Part shown: piece by piece, positions 44,655 through 57,300 of the stretch
How positions within the stretch are numbered: the first letter of the stretch is position 1
How the letters are laid out: each line of letters begins with the position of its first letter
Source: Sequoia sempervirens
Taxonomy: Eukaryota; Streptophyta; Pinopsida; Cupressales; Cupressaceae
DNA: 64,000 bases
Direction: 5' to 3'
Assembly: GCA_007258455.2 (NCBI GenBank)
Contig: VDFB02373365.1
Span: 225,398,194 to 225,462,193 of the forward strand
Position numbers and translations under genes: made by a program
The notes under the pieces: model-generated
The model's input: the letters and a program-made list of their open reading frames with translations, nothing else
The model's database searches: none
What the model was told of the DNA's origin: nothing

Positions 44655-47600
44655 TCCTCCATGTGCACCTAGTTAGAAGAAGAAGGGGAAATAACCCCCA
44701 ACTTCTCCCTGAGATACTCAAAAGTATCCTTTAGAAGAGCTTTATTAAATATATCAGCAATTTGATCCTTTGTAGGCACTTACTCCAGTCTGACTTCATT
44801 CTTCAATACCTTCTCCCTCAAGAAATGATATTTGATAGATATATGCTTTGTTCTTGAATGAATTACCAAATTCTTTGAAATGTTTATAGCACTTGTATTA
44901 TCACAGAAGATAGGGATAGGCTCATTGCACATCACTCCTATGTCCTTCAATGTTTGCTTCATCCATAAAACCTATGTGCAGTAAGATGTTGCAGCAATGT
45001 ACTCAACTTATGTAGTGGATAAAGAAATTGTATCCTATTTCTTGATTAGCCATGAAATCAATATTCCTCCAAGAAATAATGCACCACCACTTGTACTCTT
45101 CCGGCCATCTACACAACCAACCCAATTTGGATTAGTGTAAGCACTCAAAGTGAAATCAATATCCTTAGGCTACCACAGGCCATGATCCAGAGTGACTTTT
45201 AGATATCTAAATATCCTTTTCACAGCTATAACATGTGCTTCTTTAGGCTCTACTTGAAATATAGCAACCAAACATACTTCATGCATGATATCCGGTCTAG
45301 TAGTAGTAAGATACAATGGTCCACCAATCATAGATTTGTATATGCTCTGATCAACTTTACGAGATTCATCATCTTTACTCAGCTTGCATCTACACACCAT
45401 AGGGGTATAGACTGGTTTGGAGTCATCCATTCCAAACTTCTTCAACAACTCTTTGACATACTTTGATTATGAAATGAATATTCCCTAATCAGTTTGATTC
45501 ACTTGAAGTCCAAGGAAGAAATTCAACTCACCAATCATAGTCATTTCAAATTCTTTTTATATCTCCTCTGCAAATCTCTTGCACATGTACCTTCATTTCC
45601 TCTAAAGATGATGTTATCAATATACACAACCACTATCAACATTTTGTTTCATTCTACCTTGAAATAGAGAATTGTTGTCTTTGGAGCCTTTGTTGAATCT
45701 TTGTTGTGTCAAATATTTGTCTAACCTTGCATACCATGCTTTGGGAGCCTGTTTAAGTCCATATAATTCCTTTTTCAACTTGTAGACCATATCCAATTTA
45801 CCTGATAACTGAAACCCCTTTGATTATTCCATGTACACCTCTTCTTCCAATTCTCTATTTAGGAATGCAGATTTAACATCCATCTGATATACCTTGAATT
45901 CTTTATGAGTAGAAAATGCCAAAAACATCCAAATGGTCTCCATTCTTGCCACTAAGGTAAATGTGTCCTCAAAATCTATTCCCTTGACTTGTGAATAACC
46001 TTTGCATACTAGCCTTGCTTTTTTTCGTACAAATTCACCATTCTCATTCAGCTTATTCTCGAATGCCCATTTTGAGCCAATTGCATTCTCGTTTATAGGT
46101 CTAGGAACCAATTCCCATATCTAATTCTTCTCTATCCGCTGCAATTCCTCTTTCATTAATCTAACCCAACTTTCATCTTTGCATTCTTCACACACTATTT
46201 TAGATTCTATCTTTGAAAGTAGACATAGATTTACCTTAGTTTCTACCACTTTGCTTCTTGTCGTTACACCTTCACTCTTCTCTCTAATTATATGTTCTTC
46301 AGGATGATTCTTCCATACATACTTTTGAGTCTTAGGAGCAGGTTTCAAAGCTTCTTCTTCTTCCTTATCCTCTTTTGGTACTTGTTTATAGATAGGCTCA
46401 TCAAGTTCAACTTCACTTATTTCAACTAGTCTGTGCATATCTTCATCAACTTTCACATTTGCACTCTCAAAAATCTTCCTCAATATTTTATTGAAGCATC
46501 TATAAGCTTTTTTATTAGTTGAATATCCAAGGAAAATACCTTCATCACTTCTAGCATCAAACTTTCCAAGGTTTTGATCATCCTTTTTAATATAACATCT
46601 ACTTCTAAACACCTTTAATTACTTCACAGTAGGAATGTTTCCAGTGTACAACTCATAAGGAGTCTTCGTGTTATTACTTTTGATTTGAGCTATGTTCAAA
46701 ATATAAACAATAGTTTGGATTTCCTCTCTTCAGTATACATCAGGTACATTCACCTCTTTCATCATAGTTCTTGCAACCTCTTGCACAATCTCGTTCTTTC
46801 TCTCAAAAACTCCATTCTGCTAAGGATTTCTATGAGCAGAAAAATGTCTCTTTATGCCATGCTCTTCACAAAATGTATTAAACTCACTAGAAGTGAATTA
46901 TCACCCTCCTCCAGACCTTAAACATTTGATTCTCAAGTTCACTTCATTCTCTATGCTTTCCTTGAACACTTTGAATCTATTCAGAGCTTGAGCTTTCTCC
47001 CTAAGAAATGTAACCCATGTCATTATAGAATAATCATCAATAAGGAGCATGAAATACCTATCACCATTAATACTTCTTGTTCTTGTGGGACCACATAGTT
47101 CTGTATGAACCAATTCCAACATTTTGGTAGTTGATTGATCTTTTCCTTTAAATATGCATCTTGTTTGCTTTCCCAACTAACAACTCTTGCAAACATTATT
47201 GGTAGGCTTTGTGATTTTAGGTAGATCCTGGACAACCTCTCTTGAACTAATCCTGATTAGATTATCAAATTTTACATGTCCCATCCTTCAGTGCCATAGC
47301 CAACTTTTATTAACTTGAGATACAAGGAATTGACCATCAACACCCTTAAGTTGATAGATGTTTCCATATGTTCTTCCTACAACAACCACAATTTTAGACC
47401 CTTTTCTAATCTCACGGGTGTTATCTTGAAACACAAGCTTAAATCCTTTGCTACACATTTGTCCAACACTCAAAAGATTATTCCTTAAGCCCTTAACATA
47501 ATAGACATTATCATTACTGTAGTTTCCATTAAAACTAATTGTTCTTTTTCCAACAATCTTTGCTCCAGAATCATCTACAAACATGAATAGTCCACCATCA

Positions 47601-48727
47601 TACTTTTCAAGTTTAGTAAACTTACTTTTGTCTCTGGTCATGTGATTTGAGTAGCCACTATCAATCACCCAATTGTCTTCATCTTGTCTAGCATGAAATG
47701 CAATAACCAAAGTACCTTCCATCTCTTCCTTCTTGCTCTCTAGACCACTTTCCCTTACACATCTTCTAGAGTTAGTAGACATTGATTTATTCTCTAAGGC
47801 TAGAAACAGACATTCATCATTATCACCCTTAAAATTAGATTCATCATTAGAAATTCCAGCATCTTCTCTAACATAGTACAATCTCTTGAACTTCTTATCC
47901 TTTTTGTATTTATTGTCCATGTTCTTCTTGTGTACATCTCTATTTGGACATATCGAAGCATAGTGACCAATATTTCCACAACTGAAACATTTAAAATGAA
48001 ACATACCTTTGTACTTACCAGTACCTTTCTTCAACTTCCTTATAAATTTTTCTTCCAACTCCTCTGAACCTTCACTATCTAGATCATCTTTTGTCTTTGT
48101 AGCTTTGAAAGAATATTTTGTTTTCTTCTTTTCTTTTCCAAACTTCCTCATCTAAAATGCAGTCAAGGTTCCAAATAAATATTCTTTAGTGAACTTCTTA
48201 GGATCATACACTTCCTCAATAGCAAAGACCTTGTCACTGTAACTCTTCGGTAAAGTCATCAAAATATTTTCCATTACATCTTCATCATTCATGGTACCAC
48301 CTTGATTTTCAACTTCATTCATTGCAATATCAACCCTCTAAAAATAGCTTGCAATATCTTCACCTTCTTCCATTTTCAAGTTCTCATATTTGTGCTTAGT
48401 TGTTAGCTTCTTTGACAATTTCACTCTATCATTTCCTTCATAGATATCTTCCAACTTTTTCCAAACTTCATAAGCAGTGCCCAAATAAATAATCTTTGTT
48501 CACTCAATCTTAGATAGAGCACTATAGATTGCATACCTTTCTTTTTCATTTTCCTCATAGGAAGAAATCTCATCAACAAAAGAAGGACCACTTTTTGATG
48601 CAACATACTTTGTCTCAAAAAAATTCAAAGTCTTGTAACCAAGAGAGATCAAGTAACCACTCATCTACACTTTCTAGTCATTGTAGTCAAATCCATCAAA
48701 CATAGGGATTGACAATTTGTGCGCCAT
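44655..48727 (-). pseudogene. gag-pol: Copia gag-pol polyprotein pseudogene
   Basis: ATG at 48727 opens MAHKLSIPMFDGFDYND, a UBN2-type gag. Zinc knuckle CFSCGNIGHYASIC near 47985. Protease NWVIDSGYSNHM near 47665. Integrase zinc region with WLWH, GHVKFDNLI and NVCKSC (47290-47180), and catalytic core with LVHTELCGP (first Asp changed to Glu) and LLIDDYS near 47030. Reverse transcriptase with WAFENKLNENG, ARLVCKGYSQVKGIDF and YQMDVKSAFLN (46050-45860); the YVDD box region near 45600 is broken by frameshifts. RNase H end with IFCDNTSAINISKN and RTKHISIKYHFLRE (44910-44800). Stops and shifts throughout; longest open part 47288-48151. Confidence 0.92.
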
Positions 48728-48770
48728 CGGATCTACCTCAAGTGGTTAAGCTCTTCTTTGAGGAACCAAA

Positions 48771-48782
48771 GCTTTGATACCA
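48771..48782 (-). other. Primer binding site of the minus-strand copia
   Basis: Minus-strand TGGTATCAAAGC, followed by TTTGGTTCCTC. The U copy 2 site is followed by the very similar TTGGTTCCTC. Confidence 0.87.
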
Positions 48783-48784
48783 AT

Positions 48785-51070
48785 TATTGAAAGGTGCAAG
48801 ACAACTAAGAGGAGGGGTGAATCAGTTGTCACGAAACTCAAACACAAATCCTAAACACTTATCAACTTCACATCCACTTCATTTTGTCATTAAGTATGAA
48901 CATGAAATGCAAATAATTGAAATCAATATCAACACAAGAGACACCAGATTTACGTGGAAAACCCAATAAGGGAAAAATCACGATGAGGATTAAATCACAA
49001 TATAAATTAATTCCAAAACCGACTAAAAAGAGGCTCACTGTCCGGATACAAGGGATATGTGTAGGATCATCATGGAAAAAATAGGCCCTTAAGTGACAAA
49101 AAAATTAGAAAAATCAAAGTGAGGAAACTTGACGTAAAAAATTGAATAAGTAATATATATTATTTCAAAAATATGTAAGAATAGAATCTATAGAAAATTG
49201 AATTTAGTTTCTAAACTATTGGGTTTATTTTAAAAAAAAATCTATTTGGTGAAAATTTGAAATTTCAATGCAGTAGTACTTAAATTTTAGGGAAAAAATA
49301 AGCAGGTGTCTGTCTAACCACCCTATCCACAATAAAACGATAATATTTTTTTATAAGATTTTAGATATAAGTAGAGGACTCATGTCTAGATGTGATGCAT
49401 ACTTTTTTGTAATTTTTTTCCAAGTCAATAATTAATTATGAATTTTTTATTACAACTTTTAAAAAAAGCAAGTATGTTTGACCACCTTAACTTGGTCAAT
49501 ACTTCATGAAATTCAATTTTTCTTTTTTTAATCCTATAGTATGCAAAGCATAGAATGTGATGCATGTTTTGGATTCAGAAAATGTGATACCGTTTGAAAG
49601 CTATAGATGTTTTTCAATTAGCCTATCAATTAGGACTTTAGTCATAATTCAAATAGAAAATGAATAATAATTATTTATTAAATTCAAAGTAAATCATAAT
49701 TTATATTGGTGGAAAGTTGAGAATCTCCTTTAAAAACCCTTATTGTTTCATCAATTTTGGGTAAAAAAAAGTCATCAGCCACATACCCATCATATCACCA
49801 CTTTTTGGCCCATCATGATCCTACACATACCCCAAGGATCACTACCTAAAGATAGGATGCATTGTCCAACAAGGAGGCTCACTACCTATAGATACAAAAG
49901 ATAACAAAAAAATCCACAACAGATTACACACATCTACAGCCTTGATCAGAAGATTGCAGACACCATTAGCTCACTACCATTAGGAATCTGACACATTAAA
50001 GTACTGTTGCCTCAATTCACTTTCACACACTCTTTCTTCTCACACTTGTGGAATTATTGATACTTCAATCCATAACACCTTGACTTGTATTTATACCATC
50101 TTCAACCTTAGAAACTTTCTCAAGGTTGGCTACACATTCTTCATTTTATAAATTTAAATTAGGTTGGAAACTCAACATTCCCACAGTGGAAGAGAATGAG
50201 AGTGGACCAAACTGACACTTAACCAAGACCCAAAAAAATGTCTCAGATCAATCACATGCTTCCTCAATTGATGTATATCCTTTGCATGATGTGTAGACAC
50301 TAGGTCAGAAAAACTTAATGAAAACACAAATGAAATTTTAAGTACACACTTCTACAATGAGAAGATAAAATGTGAACCACATAACACACTTCACCAAACA
50401 ATAGAACACATCTCAAATGCCTTCAGATTCATCCACAAAAAATGCAATGACTTCCATACACATAACACCTTCCATCAATCCATCTAGACTGCATAGACAC
50501 ACACAACAATATTGAAACTCATCTTTTGGAGCACCAAACCATGAACACCTTCAACAAAACATATATAACATCATTACAAGTCTTCATCCAAATCCGCAAG
50601 ACCAAAAAAAAGCTAGTAGAGGACTATGGAGCAGAAACATTTCTGCCAGTCCATAGACAAACAACTCTGCCAAACCAGTTCACACACTAGTGAACAAAAC
50701 TTTCACTCTTCATCAAACTAGAAGCTAAAAACTAGGATATATCACCAATAGATTCCCATAAATAATACTTTATATCCACACAAGCATAGGATAAACACAG
50801 AATAAATGTGGAGCACATATCGAAGCACATTTGGAACACACACACAACTCTGTCTTCACTATTTATCAAAAGCACTTGATAATTCATCATATCAACACAC
50901 CTGTAACACCATAAAGATAGCTCTATGTACTCACAAAATCTCAATAGTATCTCAAATATACATGCAAAGCCTACAATCACTTAATTTCTTTCTCTACAAC
51001 AACTTGCACTATGTTGAAATCAATGACAACATTAATGACAACACCACCATACTCATTCATACTTGCAACA
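48785..51070 (-). repeat. 5' LTR of the minus-strand copia with insertion
   Basis: Plus-strand start TATTGAAAGG (TG decayed to TA) and end CTTGCAACA. It is collinear with 42756-44278 except for the 782-bp insertion at 49052-49833; net length is about 1.5 kb in both. Confidence 0.9.
49052..49833. mobile_element. 782-bp terminal-inverted-repeat element (MITE-like)
   Basis: Absent from the sister LTR, so its limits are clear. The ends form an inverted repeat: GGGATATGTGTAGGATCATC at the left, and the complement of the right end reads GGGGTATGTGTAGGATCATG. The repeat is about 24 bp with two mismatches. The duplication is short and ambiguous (AA or CAA). The interior is AT-rich with no transposase reading frame, so it is non-autonomous. 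A Harbinger-like or other superfamily cannot be decided. Confidence 0.85.
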
Positions 51071-54000
51071 ACGATGTCACTTAAAAATATAAACCAATGG
51101 ATGTACAAAGGCTTAAGTACCATTGAGAGGTGGGATTTGAACACCAAGTGGTGGAAAACCCTATTTCAAGTGGTTGGAAAAAATAAGGCCTTGGATATAA
51201 GGAGAGAGGAGGGGCTCCTCCAAGAGGATTTGTTGCAAGTTGAAGCTTTCCTTCAGAAAGACCCAGCGGATGAAGTCCTTGGAAACAAGCTCAGAACTTT
51301 CAAAGACTCCTTGAGGAAGCTTTAAAATTTTAGAATTCAAAGGCTCAAAATAAGATCCAATCTCAATTGGCTTGAGAATGGGGACAAAGGGTCCAAATTC
51401 TTCTTTAGATGTCTAAAGGAGAAAAGTATCAAAGAGAATATTGAGCAAGCACAAATAGATGGGGAGTCATTCACTAATCAGGATGACATTAAAGGCCACT
51501 TCTTCAACTTTTACAAGAACCTCTTCACCAATGAAAGAAAAGTGGAGGGTTTCTCCAATGCAAGGAAGCTAATAAAAAGCATCATCCCAAAAAAGATAGA
51601 AGATAAAGAAGTAGACTGCCTATGCAAAGATATCTTCAAAGAAGAAATAAAAAAGGAAATAAACTCCTTATAGAATGATAAAACCCTTGGAGCAGATGGA
51701 TTCCTTGCTAAATTCTGCAAGGTATTCATTGATTGGATTATAGATTATCTCTTCCTAGTGTACAAAGAAGCCTTGGAAATGGGCTCTCTGGGGAGGAACA
51801 TAAATAAGGGCATTATAAAACTACTTCCCAAGGAAGGGGAAAAAACACTAATTAGAAAATGGAGACCAATAACCCTGCTAAATGTGTCTTATAAAATCCT
51901 AGCTAAGGTCTTGGAAAGAAGGCTAGTAAACATTCTACCAAATTTTATCAACAACACCCAAATTGGGTTCATCAAAGGTAGGTACATTCTTGAGAACTTA
52001 ATCACTAGTTGGGAGGCAATGGAGTAGGCAAGGACTTCCAATCAAGAGGTGGTAATGGTGTTGGTATACTTTGATAAGGCATATGATAGGGTAGAGTGGG
52101 ATTTTATCAGATTAATGTTGGAAGCCTTTGGTTTTTCGGAAGCCTTCTATAGTATTGTGGTCACACTCTTCATGGATTCAGTGGCACAGATTAATGTCAA
52201 TGGTTCTCTTACAAAATAATTTTCTTTGGAGAGGTCAATTAGGCAGGGTTTCCCCTTGGACCTTGTCTTGTTTTTTATTTATTCTATTGCATTACATAAT
52301 ATCCTTAGGGTCAATAATGCTAGACCAAAGGTAAAAGGTATAATGCTTCCAAACCAAAGTGAATTACTTAATATTCACTTTGTAGATGATATTGCACAAT
52401 TCCCTCAGCTAAATTAAGGCAATGTATCTAACCTAGTGGAGAAACTAGATACATTTTGTGTTGCCTCCAGAGAAAATTTTTCCCTCTCTAAATATATTAT
52501 GTTGGGTTGGCAATAAAAAAGATGTAGCTTTGGATCCAAGGGAAAATTAAAAATAAAATTGGTAAGTGTAATAGGCAGTTCCTAAATCTAGTAGGGAGAA
52601 TTCAATTCTACTAGAAAATACTTTCATCCTACACTCTATACTTTGCCTCAGTGTGGCTATTTAGTACCTATTGAGTTGATGAAATTCAAGAGAAGATAAG
52701 GAGGTTCTTATGGTCATATGGAAAAGGAAAGAATAAACATTTTTTTAGATGAGAATTGTGTTGCTTAAGTAAGGCATAAGGTGGGATGGGTCTAAAAGAT
52801 TTAAAAATTCAAGGAATAGCCTTGGCAGCCAAATGAATTTTCAAAGCACTAGAGGGGGAAGAAGCATGGAAAGTCTTGGTCAAGAATAACATACAAAGGG
52901 AAACCCCAAGCATGCAAAGGCCTAGAAAGGACCCCCTTGAGTGACCTTCTTAGTTTTCAAAAGTATCTAGAAAGCATTGGAACACACTAAATAACACATT
53001 CTAAACTCTCATTTTTTCTTATAAAATACATTGTCCACCCACAGGTCAATTTGGTGGAATCTTGTGCACAATGGCAAGCCACTAGCACTCATGTAGGGGT
53101 GCTTGGATAAGAAATGGTTGAACAAAGGCATAAATAAGTTTTCTAATATCATGGCGGAGGGACTCTTAAAAGATTAGAACTAACTAAGCACTGAATTTAA
53201 CTTTCCTATGATCAACTGGAGAACCTACTCAATTCTAAAGGAATCTTGCAAGGAGATAAACACCCTAGTTAAATGCATCCATAGTACAAGACAATATAAA
53301 TACCTTAAATGGTGTGAGGGAACCAAGCTCACCAAATTCAATCCCAAGACAACATACAACACACTCACTAACCAACTAGAAACCTTTAACCACTTAAGCA
53401 GGGTTTGAAACATTGAGTTGAGTGAGAATGAATGGACAAAAACCTTAAGGAATACTTAGTCAAATGTAATTGAGACAAATAAGGCATGCTTTAGATGGCT
53501 CCTAATGTTGCAGAGACTACCTTGAAAGATAAATTCTGATGACATCAAAATATGCAGCCTATGCAGGGTGCCTAAAACAATAAGTCACATCTTTTTTGAA
53601 TGTATATATGCAAAGGAAATTTGGAACCTCTTTTTCAAAATCAAGACATCTGGGATGCCAATTTCAAACCCAACACTGACATAATTCTTTAATTTAAGAA
53701 TAGTAAACTTGGGAAAGACCTAACATTATTCTAGATTTTTGTTTCTACTAAAAATATTTGGGGCATTTGGAAAGTGAGAAATGATGAAAGATTTAATGGG
53801 GCAAAGAAGACACTTACTGAGTCTACTAAGAGGCTCACACTGTATAATATTGCTTTGCAGGTTACAATGACAGTAACGGTCTCCAAATTTAAATTCCTAA
53901 ATTTTTTGGAGGAAGGTACACTACTAATTAATCTATAGGAGGTCAAGTTTGGGAAAAGTTGGTAGGTGGGGAAACCTAGTATAGAAATATTCCTCAAAGT

Positions 54001-54517
54001 ACTTGAGGCATTCTAGAAGGAATTTAAGGAGAAGGTTTCCAAAGATAGTTAGAATGAAGATGTTCTAGCATTACTCAGCATTGAGTACATTTCCAAAGGA
54101 GAAATTGAAGCAAAATAAACCTTATTGGGGATAAAGGACCCCAGTCACAGGTTGGGTGTAGCTTCATGAGGATTATCAGATTAAGGTACCTTTTTTATAA
54201 TGGAAAGTAATGCTTCACCTTCAAGTAACAAACTGAATCAGGCTTCTATATTTTGGGAAATAGTCAGTGATGGTGTATCCTTTTTGTCAGTTGTAAGAAC
54301 TAGCTACGATATATATGTAATGATAGAAGGCATAATTGTAATAGTGTAATGTAAATCACTGATATACTATAAAGCACTGATATATTTTATATGTAAAGAG
54401 TAGGCCAAGTAATGGGGGGACATGAAGTAACTATATTTTTTGTAAAGGGGTAGGCATATGATGTAACTCTGTTACTGATCTCATTGTATTTCATGTTGTT
54501 CATGCTATATCTAATGC

Positions 54518-54533
54518 AAAAGGCATGTGCTAA
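54518..54533. repeat. LINE target-site duplication, right copy
   Basis: AAAAGGCATGTGCTAA, matching 39051-39066 with one difference. Confidence 0.85.
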
Positions 54534-55690
54534 AAATAAATTATCAACATATAGATAACAATTATAGGTTAATTTCTCATGTTATTTTATTAACCATTTA
54601 ATTTTAAAATAATTTTAATCCACAAAAGCATATAATAATAGTATTTTACAAGTTAAATAGTTTTTAATATAAAATAAATTATGGTTAATTTTTAATACAT
54701 GAATAAATGTAGGTTTTTAATAGCAAGGAATTTTGAAATAGGAAATGGACAAGAAATATTAAAAAGATTACAAATTTAGGAGTAGAAAGATCTTAATGAT
54801 TCCAATAGGAAATGTTACTTTTAGTCAATGATGGAGGGGCCATTGAGGATCCCACATGAGAAGAATGATAAATATTTTTATCAACCTATAAAATATAATT
54901 TAGGGCCAATATTTCATGGTAGTTACTAGGAAAAGAGACTAATAGTGTTATAAAATCCACCTTCATTTAGATCACTGTTTAATGTTTTTTGGGCCTCTAA
55001 CTTTATGCTTTTGAAGGGAAATAGTGTCTCAATGTTTTATACATCATACTAACCTTATTTTATGTTGTTAAAGAACATGTTTTAAATGTTTTCATCATGT
55101 TTTCTTTTCATTTTCATAGTTTAGTGGGTCTATAACATGTTGCACCATATCCACACATAATGTAGTAGATCTATAAATTAGTTTCCCAATTTTATTTTTT
55201 TAAATTGATATTTGATTATAAAAAAAACACAAGTTTGGATAGAATATATATGTGACTAGGATGGTCACATGATTTACATCAGCCCATCTAGGATGCAAAG
55301 TAAGAGATATTAGTTTTAGAACCTTAAAAACATCTCAAAACATATTAGTATGAAAATAGTTTTTAAACATTATAACCATTACAATATCACTTGTCTTTGC
55401 TAGGGACATTTTTTATCAGCTTGTATGAATGAAACCCTAGTATAGCTCCTATTGATGGCGATATATGCTCTCATCTTTATGTGTTAAAATTTTGATGAGT
55501 AACTTCTAGGTGTCTTACAATAGCATCCCTTTGAATCAAGTATTGATGGGGCTTAGTATACTTGTTCTAGAAGTCTATGTATTCATTTTGGAATGTGGGA
55601 TTGATCTGCCTTAGGTCTTGAGGCAAACACTATGCATCTTGTAGGTCTCCTTTAAACAATGGTTCTTCATCATCCTCCATAATATTTAGG
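54534..55690. other. AT-rich intergenic sequence
   Basis: I see no gene, LTR or clear repeat here. Confidence 0.5.
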
Positions 55691-55699
55691 AACCCATCC

Positions 55700-57300
55700 G
55701 AAGGAATTTTCAGTGTTAAAGTTACCTTTTCAACAATAAAAAGATTTGAGAATTGGGAATGGTCGAAGAATAGACTTCTGGGAAGATGCTTGGACAAATT
55801 GAGCTCGTTTTTCATCAAAAAACAACCTTCAACAAATCAAAATTAGATTGGAAAGAGCTATTGGAAGAAAGGTCACTAATTATATCAATTAGGATGGCTT
55901 GAGGCCTAAATGGATAAATTTTAAAAATTATATGAATAATTATATTCTTAGAGGGAGAAGACAGTACAATTGGGAAGCTGGTTTGCATATTCTTTTTCAA
56001 CAAATTGGTGAATCTGATCTTTTCTCGAAGGATAGGAATGACAAGTGGATATGGACTAAAATTTCATTTGGGAGAATCTTTGTCAAATCTATGAATGAAG
56101 TTTTAGAATACTCATTGATTCAAAGGGGGAAATTTAACTAGAAAATAGTTTGGAGCAAGAACTTAATACCTAAAGTTAATTTATTTTGGTGGACAATGGC
56201 ACATGAAAAGATTCTCACTCTTAATAATCTTAAGAAAAAAGGCTTCTAATTGGTTAAGAAGTCCTACCTATGTAATGAATCTAAAGAAACTATCATGCAC
56301 TTGTTGTTTCAATGTCCCTACTCATAGGAGGTTTTGTCTTTCTTTATGGCAAACCTGATAATTGATTAGGTTTTTCCTTCTTTAGTTAAGGTGTTTATAA
56401 ACTGTTGGAATTTCAAATCCTATTCACATAACATCATTGTTGATTTATGGAGGAAAGTTCCCCCATTTCTCACTTTTGTATTGTGGAAAGAATGAAATAA
56501 TAGACTTTTCAGGGATATTGCAAAGAATAGTAAAGAGCTATGCATGTCTATAAGACAACATATACAAGAAAATATTAACAACTAAAAATATGCTCCTTCT
56601 AAGAAAATTCCTTCCTACAAAGAGTTATGAATCAAGCAACTATGGGGTATCTCACAAGATCTAACTAACATCAACTAGAGAAAACAACTTATTAGAAGGA
56701 GTACAATTTGGATACCTTCAGTTCCAGGATGGATAAAATGCAATTTTGATAGTTTTTCAAAGGGTAACCCCAGTTTGGTGGGAGTAGGAGGAATAATCAA
56801 AGATCATCAAGGTAATTTAGTGGTTGGATATAGCAGAGGTCTGAGAATAGCAACAAACAATATGGAAAAGGAAAAGGTTGTGTGGGAAGGAATAAATTGT
56901 ATGGAGGACAAAGGCTACATAAAGTATTTGTTGAAGTTGATTCCAAGCTAATAACATACTATTTAAATAATAAGGCTAATGTGCCTTGGGAATTAAAAGA
57001 CATTCTGGATGATTGTAAGAATATGTTGAAAATTGTTTAGCAGTATAAAATTGGCCATGTGTATAGTGAGGGTAATATGGTCATTGATGCAATGAAAAAT
57101 ATTTTCTTAAGAAAATTGGAGTGGTTGTATTGGAATTTCATCCAACTGCCAAGTCAGATAAAAAAGATTATATTCAAAGAAAAATGTGAACTCTTAAACA
57201 ATCCTACATGGATAGAAGGAAATTAGTGTCGATGGAGTACTTGTTGAGTTATCAACTTGTTATGTTCATCATTATCTTGCTCATAATGGTTGTAGGTAAT
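55700..57300 (+). pseudogene. Second LINE, 3' remnant with RNase H
   Basis: A 5'-truncated LINE ORF2. A zinc-binding reverse-transcriptase C-terminal segment (VNLFWWTMAHEKILT near 56170; CNESKETIMHLLFQCPYS near 56275) is followed by a plant LINE RNase H-like domain (PGWIKCNFDSFSKGNPSLVG near 56730; GGIIKDHQGNLVVGYSRG near 56790). The catalytic Asp in FDS is kept. It is different from the LINE at 39-54 kb, where no RNase H was seen. Stops and shifts throughout. Its ends could not be fixed. Confidence 0.75.

Larger units (their letters stand above)
42756..51070 (-). mobile_element. Ty1/copia element, minus strand, within the LINE
   Basis: LTRs 42756-44278 (1523 bp) and 48785-51070 (2286 bp, enlarged by a 782-bp insertion). 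The primer site is at 48771-48782 and the polypurine tract at 44279-44291. Flanking 5-mers GTGAT (42751-42755) and ACGAT (51071-51075) differ at two transition sites; a GCGAT target is possible. It encodes gag, protease, integrase, reverse transcriptase and RNase H in copia order. Confidence 0.92.
41880..54118 (+). pseudogene. LINE ORF2: endonuclease and reverse transcriptase (split)
   Basis: The APE-type endonuclease starts near 41940 (YISWNVRGLESPGRKH; VLFQELNS) and has GGDFNHIKN near 42345. A copia element interrupts the frame at 42755 and it resumes at 51076. Reverse transcriptase: GADGF (about 51690), KWRPITLLNVSYKI (51855), GFIKGR (51965), VYFDKAYDRVEWDF (52065) and FVDDIAQ (about 52380), where Ala of the usual (F/Y)ADD is Val. 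A zinc-binding C-terminal segment has CSLC and ISHIFFEC near 53550-53600. No RNase H domain is seen. Many stops. Confidence 0.85.
39067..54517 (+). mobile_element. Full-length L1-type LINE, degenerate
   Basis: Bounded by a 16-bp duplication (39051-39066 / 54518-54533). After subtracting a solo LTR (39292-39660) and a copia element (42756-51070) the length is about 6.75 kb, the size of a complete plant L1. It encodes ORF1 with a zinc knuckle, then endonuclease, reverse transcriptase and a C-terminal zinc-binding domain. No long poly(A) tail is left; the 3' end runs into the A-start of the duplication. Confidence 0.85.
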
